This document shows, piece by piece, positions 22,689 through 30,944 of a stretch of DNA of 33,776 nucleotides. A program made the position numbers and the translations under genes. How positions within the stretch are numbered: position 1 is the stretch's first letter; every line of letters starts with the position of its first letter. This DNA is from Limnohabitans sp. Rim8 (GTDB lineage: Bacteria; Pseudomonadota; Gammaproteobacteria; Burkholderiales; Burkholderiaceae_C): positions 1 through 33,776 of the forward strand of contig CAMDFT010000031.1 of NCBI GenBank assembly GCA_945897795.1. The letters are read 5' to 3'. The notes below the pieces were generated by a model. That model saw only the letters and a list, made by a program, of their open reading frames with translations, did not search any database and was not told the origin of the DNA.

Positions 22689-24869
22689 ATGGCCGAAGCC
22701 ATTGAGCGCAATGTGCAAAATTTGCAGGAACTGGAAGAAAAGTTCGACCCCGAAATGCGCTTTCGGCCCACGCTTCCGCCCGCGACGGTGATCGTGAAAT
22801 GGCTGCTCATCATCCTGTCGGGTTTTCATTACTACACGGCTGGTTTTGGTCTGCTGCGCGAGACGACCCACCGGGGTGTGCACCTGGCCTTTGTGCTCGG
22901 GCTGATTTTTCTGGTGTTTGCGGCCACTAAATCTGACGCAGACTCCACCGTGTCCAAAAGCCGCCTGAGCATCGGCGGGGTGCCGCTGATCGACTGGTTG
23001 CTGGGCCTGGCCTGCGCGGCCAGTGTCATGTACATCCCTTATGTGTTTGACGACTTGGCTTTTCGGGTGGGCAACCCGGACACGATGGACGTGGTCATGG
23101 GCTCGGTTCTGTTCGTCACCTTGCTCGAAGCGACACGCCGCTCCATGGGCTGGCCCTTGCCTTTGATTGCGCTCGGCTTCACGGCCTATGCCCTGACCGG
23201 GCCGTATTTCCCAGGTTTGCTCAAGCACGCAGGCGCGAGCTGGAGCCAGATGATCAACCACCAGTACCTGACCAGCCAGGGCATTTACGGCGTGGCGGTC
23301 GGCGTGGTGGCCACCTATGTTTTTCACTTTGTGCTGTTTGGTGTGTTGGCCACGCGCATTGGTTTGGGACAGTTGTTTCTGGACATCGCCTCCACCGTGG
23401 CCGGGCGTTACGCCGGTGGTCCGGCCAAGGTCAGCGTGTTTGGCTCGGCCATGTTCGGCACGCTCAGCGGTTCGTCGGTGGCCAATGCGGTCACGGTGGG
23501 CTCGCTCACCATCCCGGCCATGATCAAAGTGGGTTACAAGCGCGAGTTTGCGGGTGCGGTGGAAGCCGCGTCATCGACCGGTGGGCAGATCACGCCGCCG
23601 GTGTTGGGAGCAGCCGCTTTCTTGATGGTTGAGTTTTTGAATGTGTCGTACCAGACCATCATTGCTGCGGCCATCGTGCCGGCCTTCATGCATTTTTTTG
23701 GCGTGTTCATGCAGGTGCATTTCGAGGCCAAGCGTTACGGCTTGCGTGGCCTGACCGAAGAAGAAATGCCCAAGCTGCGCGAGTCCTTCAAGCAGCGTTG
23801 GCCGACCCTGATTCCTCTGGTTTTGCTGATCGCTATTTTGGTATCGGGCCGCACGCCATATCTGGCGGCGTTCACCGGCATCACCTCTTGCATGATTGTG
23901 GGCCTGACGACCACGGTGTGGGGCAATCGCAGCACCAACTGGCTGCTACTGGTGGTGTTGCATGTGCTGCTGGCGCTGGTGGCGTTTGTGGACTGGGGCA
24001 GCGACGGCGAGACCATCAAGCTGGGCTTTTTGGCGCTGGGCGTGGCCCTGATCTGGGCCAGTCAAAAGTGGCTGGGCCTGGTGGGGCGCATTGACAACGC
24101 CGTGCTGCTGGAGGCCTTTGAAACCGGAGCCAAATATGCGCTGGCGGTGGGCGCTGCAGCGGCTACGGTGGGCATTGTGATTGGCGTGGTCACGCTCACG
24201 GGCGTGGGTTTCAAGATCAGCTTCATCATCACCGGCTGGGCGCAGATGATCTCGGCTTTCTTGATGGACTGGCTGCCCGCCTTTATGGCCGACAGCAAGT
24301 CCTTGACGCTCTTGGCAGCGCTGTTCATGACCGGCATCGTCTGCATCTTGATGGGCTGCGGCATCCCGACCACGGCCAACTACATCATCATGGTCACGGT
24401 GGCCGCGCCCACTTTGGTGCAGCTGGGCGTAGAGCCACTGGTGGCGCACTTCTTTGTGTTTTATTACGGTGTACTTGCCGACATCACGCCACCGGTGGCG
24501 CTAGCCGCGTATGCGGCGGCGGGCATGGCCGGGGGAGACCCGTTCAAGACCGGCAACATGGCGTTCCGCCTGGGGCTGGCCAAAGTGCTGGTGCCCTTTG
24601 TGTTCGTTTTCTCGCCCTCTTTGCTGCTGGTGGCCAAGGGCTTCACTTGGGCCGACTTTGCCATCACCTTCACAGGCTGTGTGCTGGGCATCGTGGCGCT
24701 GGCTGCGGCGCTCAGTGGGTACATGTTGACCTTGATGAAGGGTTGGGAACGGGCGCTGTGCGCCATCGGTGCCCTGTGCCTGATTGCGCCGGGCCTGAAA
24801 ATCAGTTTGCTGGGGTTGGCGTTGATGCTGCCGGTGCTGGTCCGCCAGTGGATGCACCGGGACCGTTGA
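22689..24869 (+). CDS. TRAP transporter fused permease (DctQ-DctM type)
   Basis: A 726-residue inner-membrane protein joining the 4-helix small TRAP subunit and the 12-helix large subunit, as is normal for TAXI systems. A charged N-terminus (MAEAIERNVQNLQELEEKFD) precedes the first helices. Large-subunit signatures include FGTLSGSSVANAVTVGSLTI, SSTGGQITPPVLGAAAFLM, GCGIPTTANYIIMVTVAAP and ADITPPVALAAYAAAGMAGG. It uses an ion gradient to import the ligand delivered by the TAXI protein. The ATG at 22689 has AAGGA upstream. Confidence 0.93.
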   Translation: MAEAIERNVQNLQELEEKFDPEMRFRPTLPPATVIVKWLLIILSGFHYYTAGFGLLRETTHRGVHLAFVLGLIFLVFAATKSDADSTVSKSRLSIGGVPLIDWLLGLACAASVMYIPYVFDDLAFRVGNPDTMDVVMGSVLFVTLLEATRRSMGWPLPLIALGFTAYALTGPYFPGLLKHAGASWSQMINHQYLTSQGIYGVAVGVVATYVFHFVLFGVLATRIGLGQLFLDIASTVAGRYAGGPAKVSVFGSAMFGTLSGSSVANAVTVGSLTIPAMIKVGYKREFAGAVEAASSTGGQITPPVLGAAAFLMVEFLNVSYQTIIAAAIVPAFMHFFGVFMQVHFEAKRYGLRGLTEEEMPKLRESFKQRWPTLIPLVLLIAILVSGRTPYLAAFTGITSCMIVGLTTTVWGNRSTNWLLLVVLHVLLALVAFVDWGSDGETIKLGFLALGVALIWASQKWLGLVGRIDNAVLLEAFETGAKYALAVGAAAATVGIVIGVVTLTGVGFKISFIITGWAQMISAFLMDWLPAFMADSKSLTLLAALFMTGIVCILMGCGIPTTANYIIMVTVAAPTLVQLGVEPLVAHFFVFYYGVLADITPPVALAAYAAAGMAGGDPFKTGNMAFRLGLAKVLVPFVFVFSPSLLLVAKGFTWADFAITFTGCVLGIVALAAALSGYMLTLMKGWERALCAIGALCLIAPGLKISLLGLALMLPVLVRQWMHRDR

Positions 24870-24882
24870 CGCAAGGTCTGTT

Positions 24883-24909
24883 GCCCAGCGCAGAAGTTCG
24901 GCGCTGGGC
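24883..24909 (+). terminator. Hairpin terminator between convergent genes
   Basis: A perfect 9-bp stem GCCCAGCGC / GCGCTGGGC with a 9-nt loop, 13 bp after the TRAP permease stop and before the convergent glycerophosphodiesterase stop. It could serve both strands; U-tracts are weak. Confidence 0.55.
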
Positions 24910-24941
24910 TTGTGTGAGTCACTGGCCCATCAGACCGCCAT

Positions 24942-25934
24942 TCAGCGCGGGCTGCTCCAGCGAATGCCGCGCTCTTTGAGCAGTTCAGCGGCGATGTCTG
25001 GTCGGTCCGTCACCAAGCCGTCCACGCCCAGGTCCAGCATCTGGCCCATGCTCTGGCGGTCGTTCACGGTCCAGGCCAGCACTTTGAGGCCCAGGCTTTG
25101 GGCCTCGCGCACTTTTTGGGCATCGAGCTCGCGCCAGAAAGATGACCAGTGCGTGCCGCCAGCAGCCTTGATCATTTTGGGCACCGAGCCGTGTTGGGCA
25201 TGTTGAAAGCCCGCAGTCCAGGCCGAGGGCTGGCCTGACTTGATGCCCAGGTTGTCCAAAGCCGCCAGTTGCGCCGTGATGTAAACCGTGGGCATGCCGG
25301 GAGCGGTTTTTTGCACGGCTTGCAGGGTGCGCCAGTCGAAAGACAAAATTTGCACCCGCTCGCTCATGCCGTGGGCCTTGATCTCCTGCAGCAGCAGCTG
25401 CACAAACCGCTCGGGCTCAGGCGTTTGGTCTGGGCGCTGTGGCGTGATCTTGGTTTCGATGGCAAATTTGACTTGGGTGTGGCCTTGGGTTTTAACCAGA
25501 TCAAACAGGTCTTTCAGACGGGGAATGCGCACGCCGTCTTGGCCCTTTTGCGCTGGAAAAATCTGGCTGTAGCGCGTTGTCGGGTTGATGCGTCCAACAT
25601 CGTAGCTTTGCAGTTGTTCAAACGTCAGTTGCCGGATGTCAGGGCCTTTGCTGCCCAGAAAGCGGCCTTGGGCGTCGCGGGTGATGTCGGGGTTCAGTGC
25701 CGGGTCGTGGCTGATCACCAGCACATCGTCCTGGGTCACCACCACGTCCAGCTCGAGCGTGGTCACGCCCATTTGCAGCGCCAAGGCAAAGGAGGGCAGG
25801 GTGTTTTCGGCCAGCAGACCGCGTGCGCCCCGGTGGCCTTGCAGGTCAATGGTGCGTTGCGCCAAGCTGGGGAAACCCGTCAGCAGCAAGGCCCAGCACA
25901 TGAGGGCTCGGCCCCCGAATCGTTTGAAATGCAT
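24942..25934 (-). CDS. Periplasmic glycerophosphodiester phosphodiesterase
   Basis: A 330-residue GDPD enzyme with a signal peptide (hydrophobic 10-22, cleavage near SLA-QR at 25). Catalytic and metal sites are visible as GHRGARG (His34, Arg35), ENTLPSF (Glu43), ELDV (Glu61, Asp63) and SHDPAL (His76). The C-terminal VLAWTVND and GVDGLVTDRPD are typical. It hydrolyses glycerophosphodiesters from phospholipid turnover to glycerol-3-phosphate and an alcohol. It lies 31 bp after a lysophosphatidate acyltransferase-like gene on the same strand, a sensible pairing for phospholipid recycling. Confidence 0.93.
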   Translation of the reverse strand: MHFKRFGGRALMCWALLLTGFPSLAQRTIDLQGHRGARGLLAENTLPSFALALQMGVTTLELDVVVTQDDVLVISHDPALNPDITRDAQGRFLGSKGPDIRQLTFEQLQSYDVGRINPTTRYSQIFPAQKGQDGVRIPRLKDLFDLVKTQGHTQVKFAIETKITPQRPDQTPEPERFVQLLLQEIKAHGMSERVQILSFDWRTLQAVQKTAPGMPTVYITAQLAALDNLGIKSGQPSAWTAGFQHAQHGSVPKMIKAAGGTHWSSFWRELDAQKVREAQSLGLKVLAWTVNDRQSMGQMLDLGVDGLVTDRPDIAAELLKERGIRWSSPR

Positions 25935-25965
25935 GGCCAGTCCTTGTGCTTGCTGATAGGCGGGT

Positions 25966-26559
25966 TCACGCTGTGGTTTGAAATTGGTCGGCGTTTTTGC
26001 CTTTGAAGGGCGCGTAAAAACTTTTGATGGCGGCCATGTCGGCGTCTATATTGCCGGTGGGCGTGAACACCGGGCCCAAGCCGCTGCGGCGGGTGCTGTA
26101 GTCCATGTAGGCCATCACGATGGGGACTTGGGCTTGCTGGGCGATGTAATAAAACCCGGTTTTCCAGTAGCGCGTTTTGCTGCGCGTGCCCTCAGGGGGC
26201 ACGATCAATTGCACCGGTCCTTGTGCTTGCGCCAGGGCTTGCGCAGAAGCCGCGACCATGTTGGTCGATTGTTCGCGGTTGACCGCAATGCCGCCCAGCC
26301 ACCGCATCAGGGGGCCAAACGGGAATTTGAAAATGCTTTGCTTGCCCATCCAGTAAGGCGTCAGCTGCAGGGCAAAGGCCACCATCAGGGTGTAGGGCAG
26401 GTCCCAGTTGCTGGTGTGCGGTGCGGCAATCAGCACGCTTTTGTGTGCGGCGGGGGGCAAGGCCCCTTCGACGCGCCAGCCTTTGAGGCGCAAGAAAGCG
26501 ATGGAAAACCAGCGCAGCGAGGTGTTGACGACCGGGGTGGTGAAGATGGTGCGGTGCAT
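25966..26559 (-). CDS. PlsC-like 1-acylglycerol-3-phosphate acyltransferase
   Basis: A 197-residue acyltransferase of the LPLAT/PlsC superfamily. The catalytic H-x4-D motif is HTSNWD (His48, Asp53) and the substrate-binding PEGTRSKTRYWKTGF starts at Pro122. GGIAVNRE (about 89-96) is the internal block. It is shorter than canonical PlsC and belongs to the small form without a long N-terminal membrane anchor. It would acylate lysophosphatidate or a related lysolipid at the membrane. It is followed by the phosphodiesterase gene and divergent from the CoA-transferase gene. Confidence 0.88.
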   Translation of the reverse strand: MHRTIFTTPVVNTSLRWFSIAFLRLKGWRVEGALPPAAHKSVLIAAPHTSNWDLPYTLMVAFALQLTPYWMGKQSIFKFPFGPLMRWLGGIAVNREQSTNMVAASAQALAQAQGPVQLIVPPEGTRSKTRYWKTGFYYIAQQAQVPIVMAYMDYSTRRSGLGPVFTPTGNIDADMAAIKSFYAPFKGKNADQFQTTA

Positions 26560-26716
26560 GAAATGAGCGTTTGGCGCAAGCAGCTGGATGGGTGCTGGTC
26601 TGCGAAGGGGTGATGTGATTTTTGTGGCGAGTCTTGGTCGATTATGGCGCTGTGGGCGACACCGGGTCGTGCAAGCGGTGCCGATAATTCAAGCTTGAGC
26701 CGCGAAGGAGAACAGC

Positions 26717-27916
26717 ATGGCTGGTGCGTTGAGTGGATTGCGTGTACTGGATTTGACCAGTGTCCTGATGGGGCCCTTTGCCACGCAGCTGATGGCGGAC
26801 ATGGGGGCGGACGTGATCAAGATCGAGTCGCCCGCCGGGGACACGGTGCGCGGGATTGGTCCCATGCGGCACGCGGGCATGGGGTCGATTTTTTTGCACG
26901 TCAACCGCAACAAGCGCAGTTTGGTGTTGGACCTTAAAACGCCAGAGGGCCTGGCTGCTTTTTTCAAGCTGGTGGAGACGGCCGATGTGGTGGTCTACAA
27001 CATCCGGCCGCAGGCCATGCTGCGCCTAGGTATTGATTACGAACGGCTCCAAACCATCAACCCGCGCATCATTTATGCCGGCCTGTATGGCTACAGCGAG
27101 AAGGGGCCTTACGCGGGCAAGCCGGCTTACGACGATCTGATTCAGGGCGCTGCGGCCGTGCCCAGTTTGATGAGCCGCGCCTGTGGTGGCGAGCCGCGTT
27201 ATGTGCCCCTGACCCTGGCCGACCGCACGGTGGGGCTGATGGCGTCCAATGCCATTTTGGCGGCGGTGATTGCACGCCACCAGACGGGTGTGGGCCAGGC
27301 GGTGGAGGTGCCCATGTTCGAGACCATGGCGCAATACGTGCTGGGCGAGCACATGGCCGGTGCCACCTTCGAGCCACCCATGGGCGAGACCGGCTACCCG
27401 CGCTTGCTGGTGCAAGAGCGCCGGCCTTATCCGACCACAGATGGCCATTTGTGCGTGCTGATTTACACCGACCGGCACTGGGAGAAATTTCTGGGGCTGA
27501 TTGGCCAAGGGCAGCTGTTTGAACAAGACCCGCGTTTTGCCAGCATTGGCGCGCGGACCCGGCACATCAACGACTTGTACCGCTTGGTGGCGCAGGCCAT
27601 GGCCACGCAAAGCACCGAAGTTTGGATGGCACGGCTGAACGAGGCCGATATTCCCTGCATGCCCATGCACGACATCGACAGTTTGTTGCAAGACCCGCAC
27701 CTGTTGGCGGTGGGCATGCTGCAAGAGGTGCAGCACCCCAGCGAGGGCCATTTGCGCGAGATCGGTGTGCCCGTCAGCTTTTCTGGCACACCGGGTTTGC
27801 CGGTGCAAAAACCGGCACCGCGTTTGGGCCAGCACAGCGCCGAGGTGTTGCGCGAAGCGGGCCTGAATGATGCACAAGTGCAAGCGCTGAACCAGCTGGG
27901 CGTGACCCAAATTTGA
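26717..27916 (+). CDS. CaiB/BaiF family (class III) CoA-transferase
   Basis: A 399-residue class III CoA-transferase, interlocked dimers moving CoA between carboxylic acids. It starts LSGLRVLDLTSVLMGPFATQ, then DMGADVIKIESPAGD and NRNKRSLVLDLKTPEG, all family marks. The presumed catalytic aspartate is Asp139 in AYDDLIQG. A clear ribosome site (AAGGAG) precedes the ATG at 26717. Substrates cannot be read from sequence; the neighbouring Bug receptor, deacylase and acyl-CoA dehydrogenases suggest activation of an imported acid to its CoA ester. It converges with the Bug gene. Confidence 0.92.
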   Translation: MAGALSGLRVLDLTSVLMGPFATQLMADMGADVIKIESPAGDTVRGIGPMRHAGMGSIFLHVNRNKRSLVLDLKTPEGLAAFFKLVETADVVVYNIRPQAMLRLGIDYERLQTINPRIIYAGLYGYSEKGPYAGKPAYDDLIQGAAAVPSLMSRACGGEPRYVPLTLADRTVGLMASNAILAAVIARHQTGVGQAVEVPMFETMAQYVLGEHMAGATFEPPMGETGYPRLLVQERRPYPTTDGHLCVLIYTDRHWEKFLGLIGQGQLFEQDPRFASIGARTRHINDLYRLVAQAMATQSTEVWMARLNEADIPCMPMHDIDSLLQDPHLLAVGMLQEVQHPSEGHLREIGVPVSFSGTPGLPVQKPAPRLGQHSAEVLREAGLNDAQVQALNQLGVTQI

Positions 27917-27951
27917 GATGTTGAGGAAGCCCAGCCCTGTTCGCGAGCGCC

Positions 27952-28917
27952 TCACTCAGCCTTGGCGCCCGAGTCTTTGACGGCCTTGGCCCAGCGTGGC
28001 ATTTCGGTGCGCAGGTGGGCCGCGTATTCGGCCGGTGTGCCGCCCAAAATCTCAGCGCCTTGTGCGGCCAGGCGGGCGCGCAAATCGGGGTGAGCCAGGG
28101 CCTTGTTCACTTCAGCGTTGAGCTTTTGCACGATGTCAGCCGAGGTACCGGTTGGCACCACGATGCCTTGCCAAGCGGCGGCATCAAAACCGGGCATGCC
28201 CGATTCGGCCAGCGTGGGCAAGTCAGGCAACAGGGTAGAGCGCTTGATGCTGGTCACCGCCAGACCGCGCAGGCGGTTGTCGCGCACATAAGGCAAGACT
28301 GTGTTGATGGTGTCGATCATGAACTGGGTTTGGCCTGCTGCCAGATCGACTAAGCCCGGCGCACTGCCTTTGTAGGGAATGTGCTGGGTCTGCACGCCGG
28401 TTTGCGCCGACATCATGGCGCTGGCCAAATGCGTGATGGTGCCAGTGCCCGAGGAGCTGTAGTTCAGCGCACCGGGTCGCGACTTGGCCAGGTCCAGAAA
28501 CTCTTTGACGCTGCGTGCGGGCAGCTGCGGGTTGACAACTAACACCATGGGCACGCTGGCCGTCAGGGCCACGGGTGCGAAGTCTTTCAGGGTGTCGTAG
28601 TTGACCTTGCCGTAAAGCGCTGGGCCAATCACGATGGCCGATGTGTTGTAAAAAATCGTGTAGCCATCGGGCGTGGCTCTGGCGGCCAGTTCGGCGGCCA
28701 GGTTGCCCCCCGCGCCGGGCTTGTTGTCGACGATCACTTGTTGGCCCAGTTGCTCGGACAGGCGTTGCGCCAGCACCCGTGACACCAGATCGGTGGGGCC
28801 GCCAGGTGGGAAGGCGATGATCATGCGCACCGGGCGCGTGGGCCAGCTTTGCGCCCACACGCTGGTGGCCATGAAAGCCAGCAAAAGGCCGGTCAAGAAA
28901 CGACGGTGGATGGTCAT
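27952..28917 (-). CDS. Bug family (TTT) solute-binding protein
   Basis: A 321-residue periplasmic binding protein of the Bug family, expanded in Burkholderiales. The signal peptide is MTIHRRFLTGLLLAFMATSV with cleavage after VWA. The mature start SWPTRPVRMIIAFPPGGPTD and VDNKPGAGGNLAAELAARA are diagnostic, as is HIPYKGSAPGLVDLAAGQ. The ATG at 28917 is set by AAGGAG with a 7-base spacing; a TTG at 28923 lies too close to that site. No permease (TctA/TctB) gene is nearby, which is common for Bug proteins. It lies 11 bp after the deacylase gene and is probably co-transcribed with it. Confidence 0.93.
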   Translation of the reverse strand: MTIHRRFLTGLLLAFMATSVWAQSWPTRPVRMIIAFPPGGPTDLVSRVLAQRLSEQLGQQVIVDNKPGAGGNLAAELAARATPDGYTIFYNTSAIVIGPALYGKVNYDTLKDFAPVALTASVPMVLVVNPQLPARSVKEFLDLAKSRPGALNYSSSGTGTITHLASAMMSAQTGVQTQHIPYKGSAPGLVDLAAGQTQFMIDTINTVLPYVRDNRLRGLAVTSIKRSTLLPDLPTLAESGMPGFDAAAWQGIVVPTGTSADIVQKLNAEVNKALAHPDLRARLAAQGAEILGGTPAEYAAHLRTEMPRWAKAVKDSGAKAE

Positions 28918-28928
28918 GAACAAACTCC

Positions 28929-30617
28929 TTATGAATTGAATTGGTCGAGCACTTGGCCGGGCCCGTGGGGATGGTCCACATAGTCCTGACCGTCGTGTAC
29001 TTTCACACCATTGACCCAGACGCCATGCACGCCTGTGGCTTCGCGCACCATGCGCGTTCCGCCGCCGGGCAAGTCCTGGCGGGGCAAGGGTTTGGAGATG
29101 CCGACGGTGGCCGGGTCGAACAGCAGCAAGTCGGCGGGCAGGCCAACATGCAGGCGGCCACGGTCGGGAATGCGGAATCGGTCAGCGGGCTCACTCGTCA
29201 GGCGGCGCACGCCTTCGGCCAGGGTGAAGTGGCCGGTGTCGCGCACCCAGTGCGCCAGAAAATACAGGCCAAAGCCCGCGTCGCACATGTAGGTGAGGTG
29301 CGCGCCCGCATCCGACAGCGTGATGACACTGGCGGGGTGTTTGAGCGAGGGGGCCACACCGTCATCGTTGTTGTTGAAAAACTTGCCCACAAAATGGGTG
29401 CCCAGGTCTTCAGACAAGGCCAGGTCAAAGAACACATCCACGGGGTCTAAGCCCCGCTGGTCGGCCAGGGCCTGAATGCTCACGCCCTCGAGCATCTGGT
29501 TTTCTGGGCGCATGGTTTGCCCCACCTCGATGTGCCGCCAGTTGCCCAGAAACAAAATGCCCGCCTTGGGCTGACGCAGGTTCTGGCGAAAGGCTTCGCG
29601 GAATTGGGTCGAGCGGTACACGTCGGGCAGTGCATCCAAGCTGGCGATTTTGACCGCATCAAACGCCGCATGGCTGAGCAGCACATAGGGGTCGGTCAAG
29701 GTGAAGTCAAACGACAGCGGCTGGCAGCTGGTCAGCACATACAACTCGTGGCCGCGGGCCAATGCTTGGGCACAGCGCTCGTAATAGGTGGCCCCCAAAC
29801 CTGGGTTGCCCTCGTTGTACATGGTGAGCACGGTCGAGATGTAGCCGGGGCGGCCGGTGTCTTGCACGATGGACTCCATCACGTCGGGGCTGGCGCGGCT
29901 GCCGGTGGCCATCATGAAGACGCCCTTGTTTTTCTCGCCCAGTACCCCGGCCAAAGCCCGCAACTCGCTTTCGGAGGCGATGGTGGACGGCATGGGGATG
30001 CCGCCGAAGCCGCTGTGGTTGGGCGAAAACGAAGACGCAAAACCAATGGCGCCTTGGTCCATGGCGTCGCGCACCAGGGCTTGCATGGTCTGCAGTTGTT
30101 CGGGTGTGGGATCGACCTGGGCAGAGCCGTCTGCACCCATCACGGCGGTGCGGATGACCGAGTGGCCTGCGAACACGGCGGTGTTGATGTAAGGGCCGAT
30201 TCGGCGCAATTGGTCCATGTATTGGCCAAAGGACTCAAACTGCCAATCCACGCCGGTGAGCAAGGATTGCAAGTCCATGCCTTCGACCACCGACAGATTT
30301 TTCAGCATGGTCTCGCGCAGCGGCGCAGGGCAGGGCGCGATGCCAAAACCGCAATTGCCAATCACCGCCGTGGTCACGCCCAGTGCGGGCGATGGGGACA
30401 TGGTGCGGTCCCAGGTGACTTGGGCGTCGTAGTGGGTGTGCAGGTCCACGATGCCGGGCATCAGGGCCAAACCCTGGGCATCGATGCTGTCGCGGGCCGG
30501 GCCGTCCACCAGGCCGATGTGGGTGATGCGGCCTTGCGAGACAGCCACGTCGGCTTGTCTTGCGGGCTGGCCCGTACCGTCATAAACCTGCGCATTGCGG
30601 ATGATCAAGTCATGCAT
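28929..30617 (-). CDS. N-acyl-D-amino-acid deacylase family amidohydrolase
   Basis: A 562-residue member of the D-aminoacylase branch of the amidohydrolase superfamily. The N-terminal HDLIIRNAQVYDGTGQPARQ and GIVDLHTHYDAQVTWD (His60, His62 as metal ligands) are characteristic, as are GVTTAVIGNCGFGIAPC, SDAGAHLTYMCDAGFG and VWVNGVKVHDG. It would hydrolyse an N-acyl-D-amino acid or a similar amide in the cytoplasm. The ATG at 30617 restores the usual start; the open frame to 30857 adds 80 residues without family resemblance. The ribosome site is weak. The gene leads a two-gene unit with the Bug receptor. Confidence 0.88.
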   Translation of the reverse strand: MHDLIIRNAQVYDGTGQPARQADVAVSQGRITHIGLVDGPARDSIDAQGLALMPGIVDLHTHYDAQVTWDRTMSPSPALGVTTAVIGNCGFGIAPCPAPLRETMLKNLSVVEGMDLQSLLTGVDWQFESFGQYMDQLRRIGPYINTAVFAGHSVIRTAVMGADGSAQVDPTPEQLQTMQALVRDAMDQGAIGFASSFSPNHSGFGGIPMPSTIASESELRALAGVLGEKNKGVFMMATGSRASPDVMESIVQDTGRPGYISTVLTMYNEGNPGLGATYYERCAQALARGHELYVLTSCQPLSFDFTLTDPYVLLSHAAFDAVKIASLDALPDVYRSTQFREAFRQNLRQPKAGILFLGNWRHIEVGQTMRPENQMLEGVSIQALADQRGLDPVDVFFDLALSEDLGTHFVGKFFNNNDDGVAPSLKHPASVITLSDAGAHLTYMCDAGFGLYFLAHWVRDTGHFTLAEGVRRLTSEPADRFRIPDRGRLHVGLPADLLLFDPATVGISKPLPRQDLPGGGTRMVREATGVHGVWVNGVKVHDGQDYVDHPHGPGQVLDQFNS

Positions 30618-30908
30618 CTGTCGAAAACCTTGCTGCTTTGAAAGTCGAGCGCGGGGGACATGCCCAACGATTTTTGGGACTATAGGCAGTTGCCTGCTGC
30701 AGGCTGTCGCGCAGTGGATATCAGGGTTTTCCAGAGCCTGCAGGCCAAGTGCTGTCCCGTCGCGCACTTGGTGCTGGACCTTGGACGGACCCTTGCTGTC
30801 GCCCAAAGCAAAGCCCCCATTAGACGAAAACCTGAACCGTCGAAATAATGCGTGCACATCGGCCGCATTTGGGCGATTGGCGATGTGCGGGCTATGGATG
30901 GAGAGACC
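30618..30908. promoter_or_regulatory. Divergent control region with palindromes
   Basis: This region separates the deacylase and acyl-CoA dehydrogenase units. It holds two related palindromes, GCCTGCTGCAGGC (30692-30704) and GCCTGCAGGC (30736-30745), centred about 42 bp apart. A perfect 8-bp inverted repeat CCAAGTGC / GCACTTGG (30745-30752 and 30764-30771) abuts the second. A candidate plus-strand promoter is TTAGAC (30820-30825) with AATAAT (30844-30849), 18 bases apart. A regulator binding here could control both directions; none is encoded nearby. Confidence 0.45.
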
Positions 30909-30944
30909 ATGAAGACTTTGTTGGATAAAGAGGTGTTGGCATGA
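30909..30944 (+). CDS. 11-codon upstream ORF coupled to acyl-CoA dehydrogenase
   Basis: ATG at 30909 encodes MKTLLDKEVLA and stops at a TGA overlapping the dehydrogenase ATG (ATGA). GGAGAG lies about 5 bases before its start, a better ribosome site than many in the window. Its last codons contain AAAGAGG, the probable ribosome site of the dehydrogenase. It may be a translational-coupling leader, or a chance ORF. Confidence 0.4.
   Translation: MKTLLDKEVLA

Noticed and set aside
30618-30857. 80-residue N-terminal extension of the deacylase
   Set aside because: It covers the divergent promoter region with its palindromes and has no family similarity; the ATG at 30617 gives the usual start.
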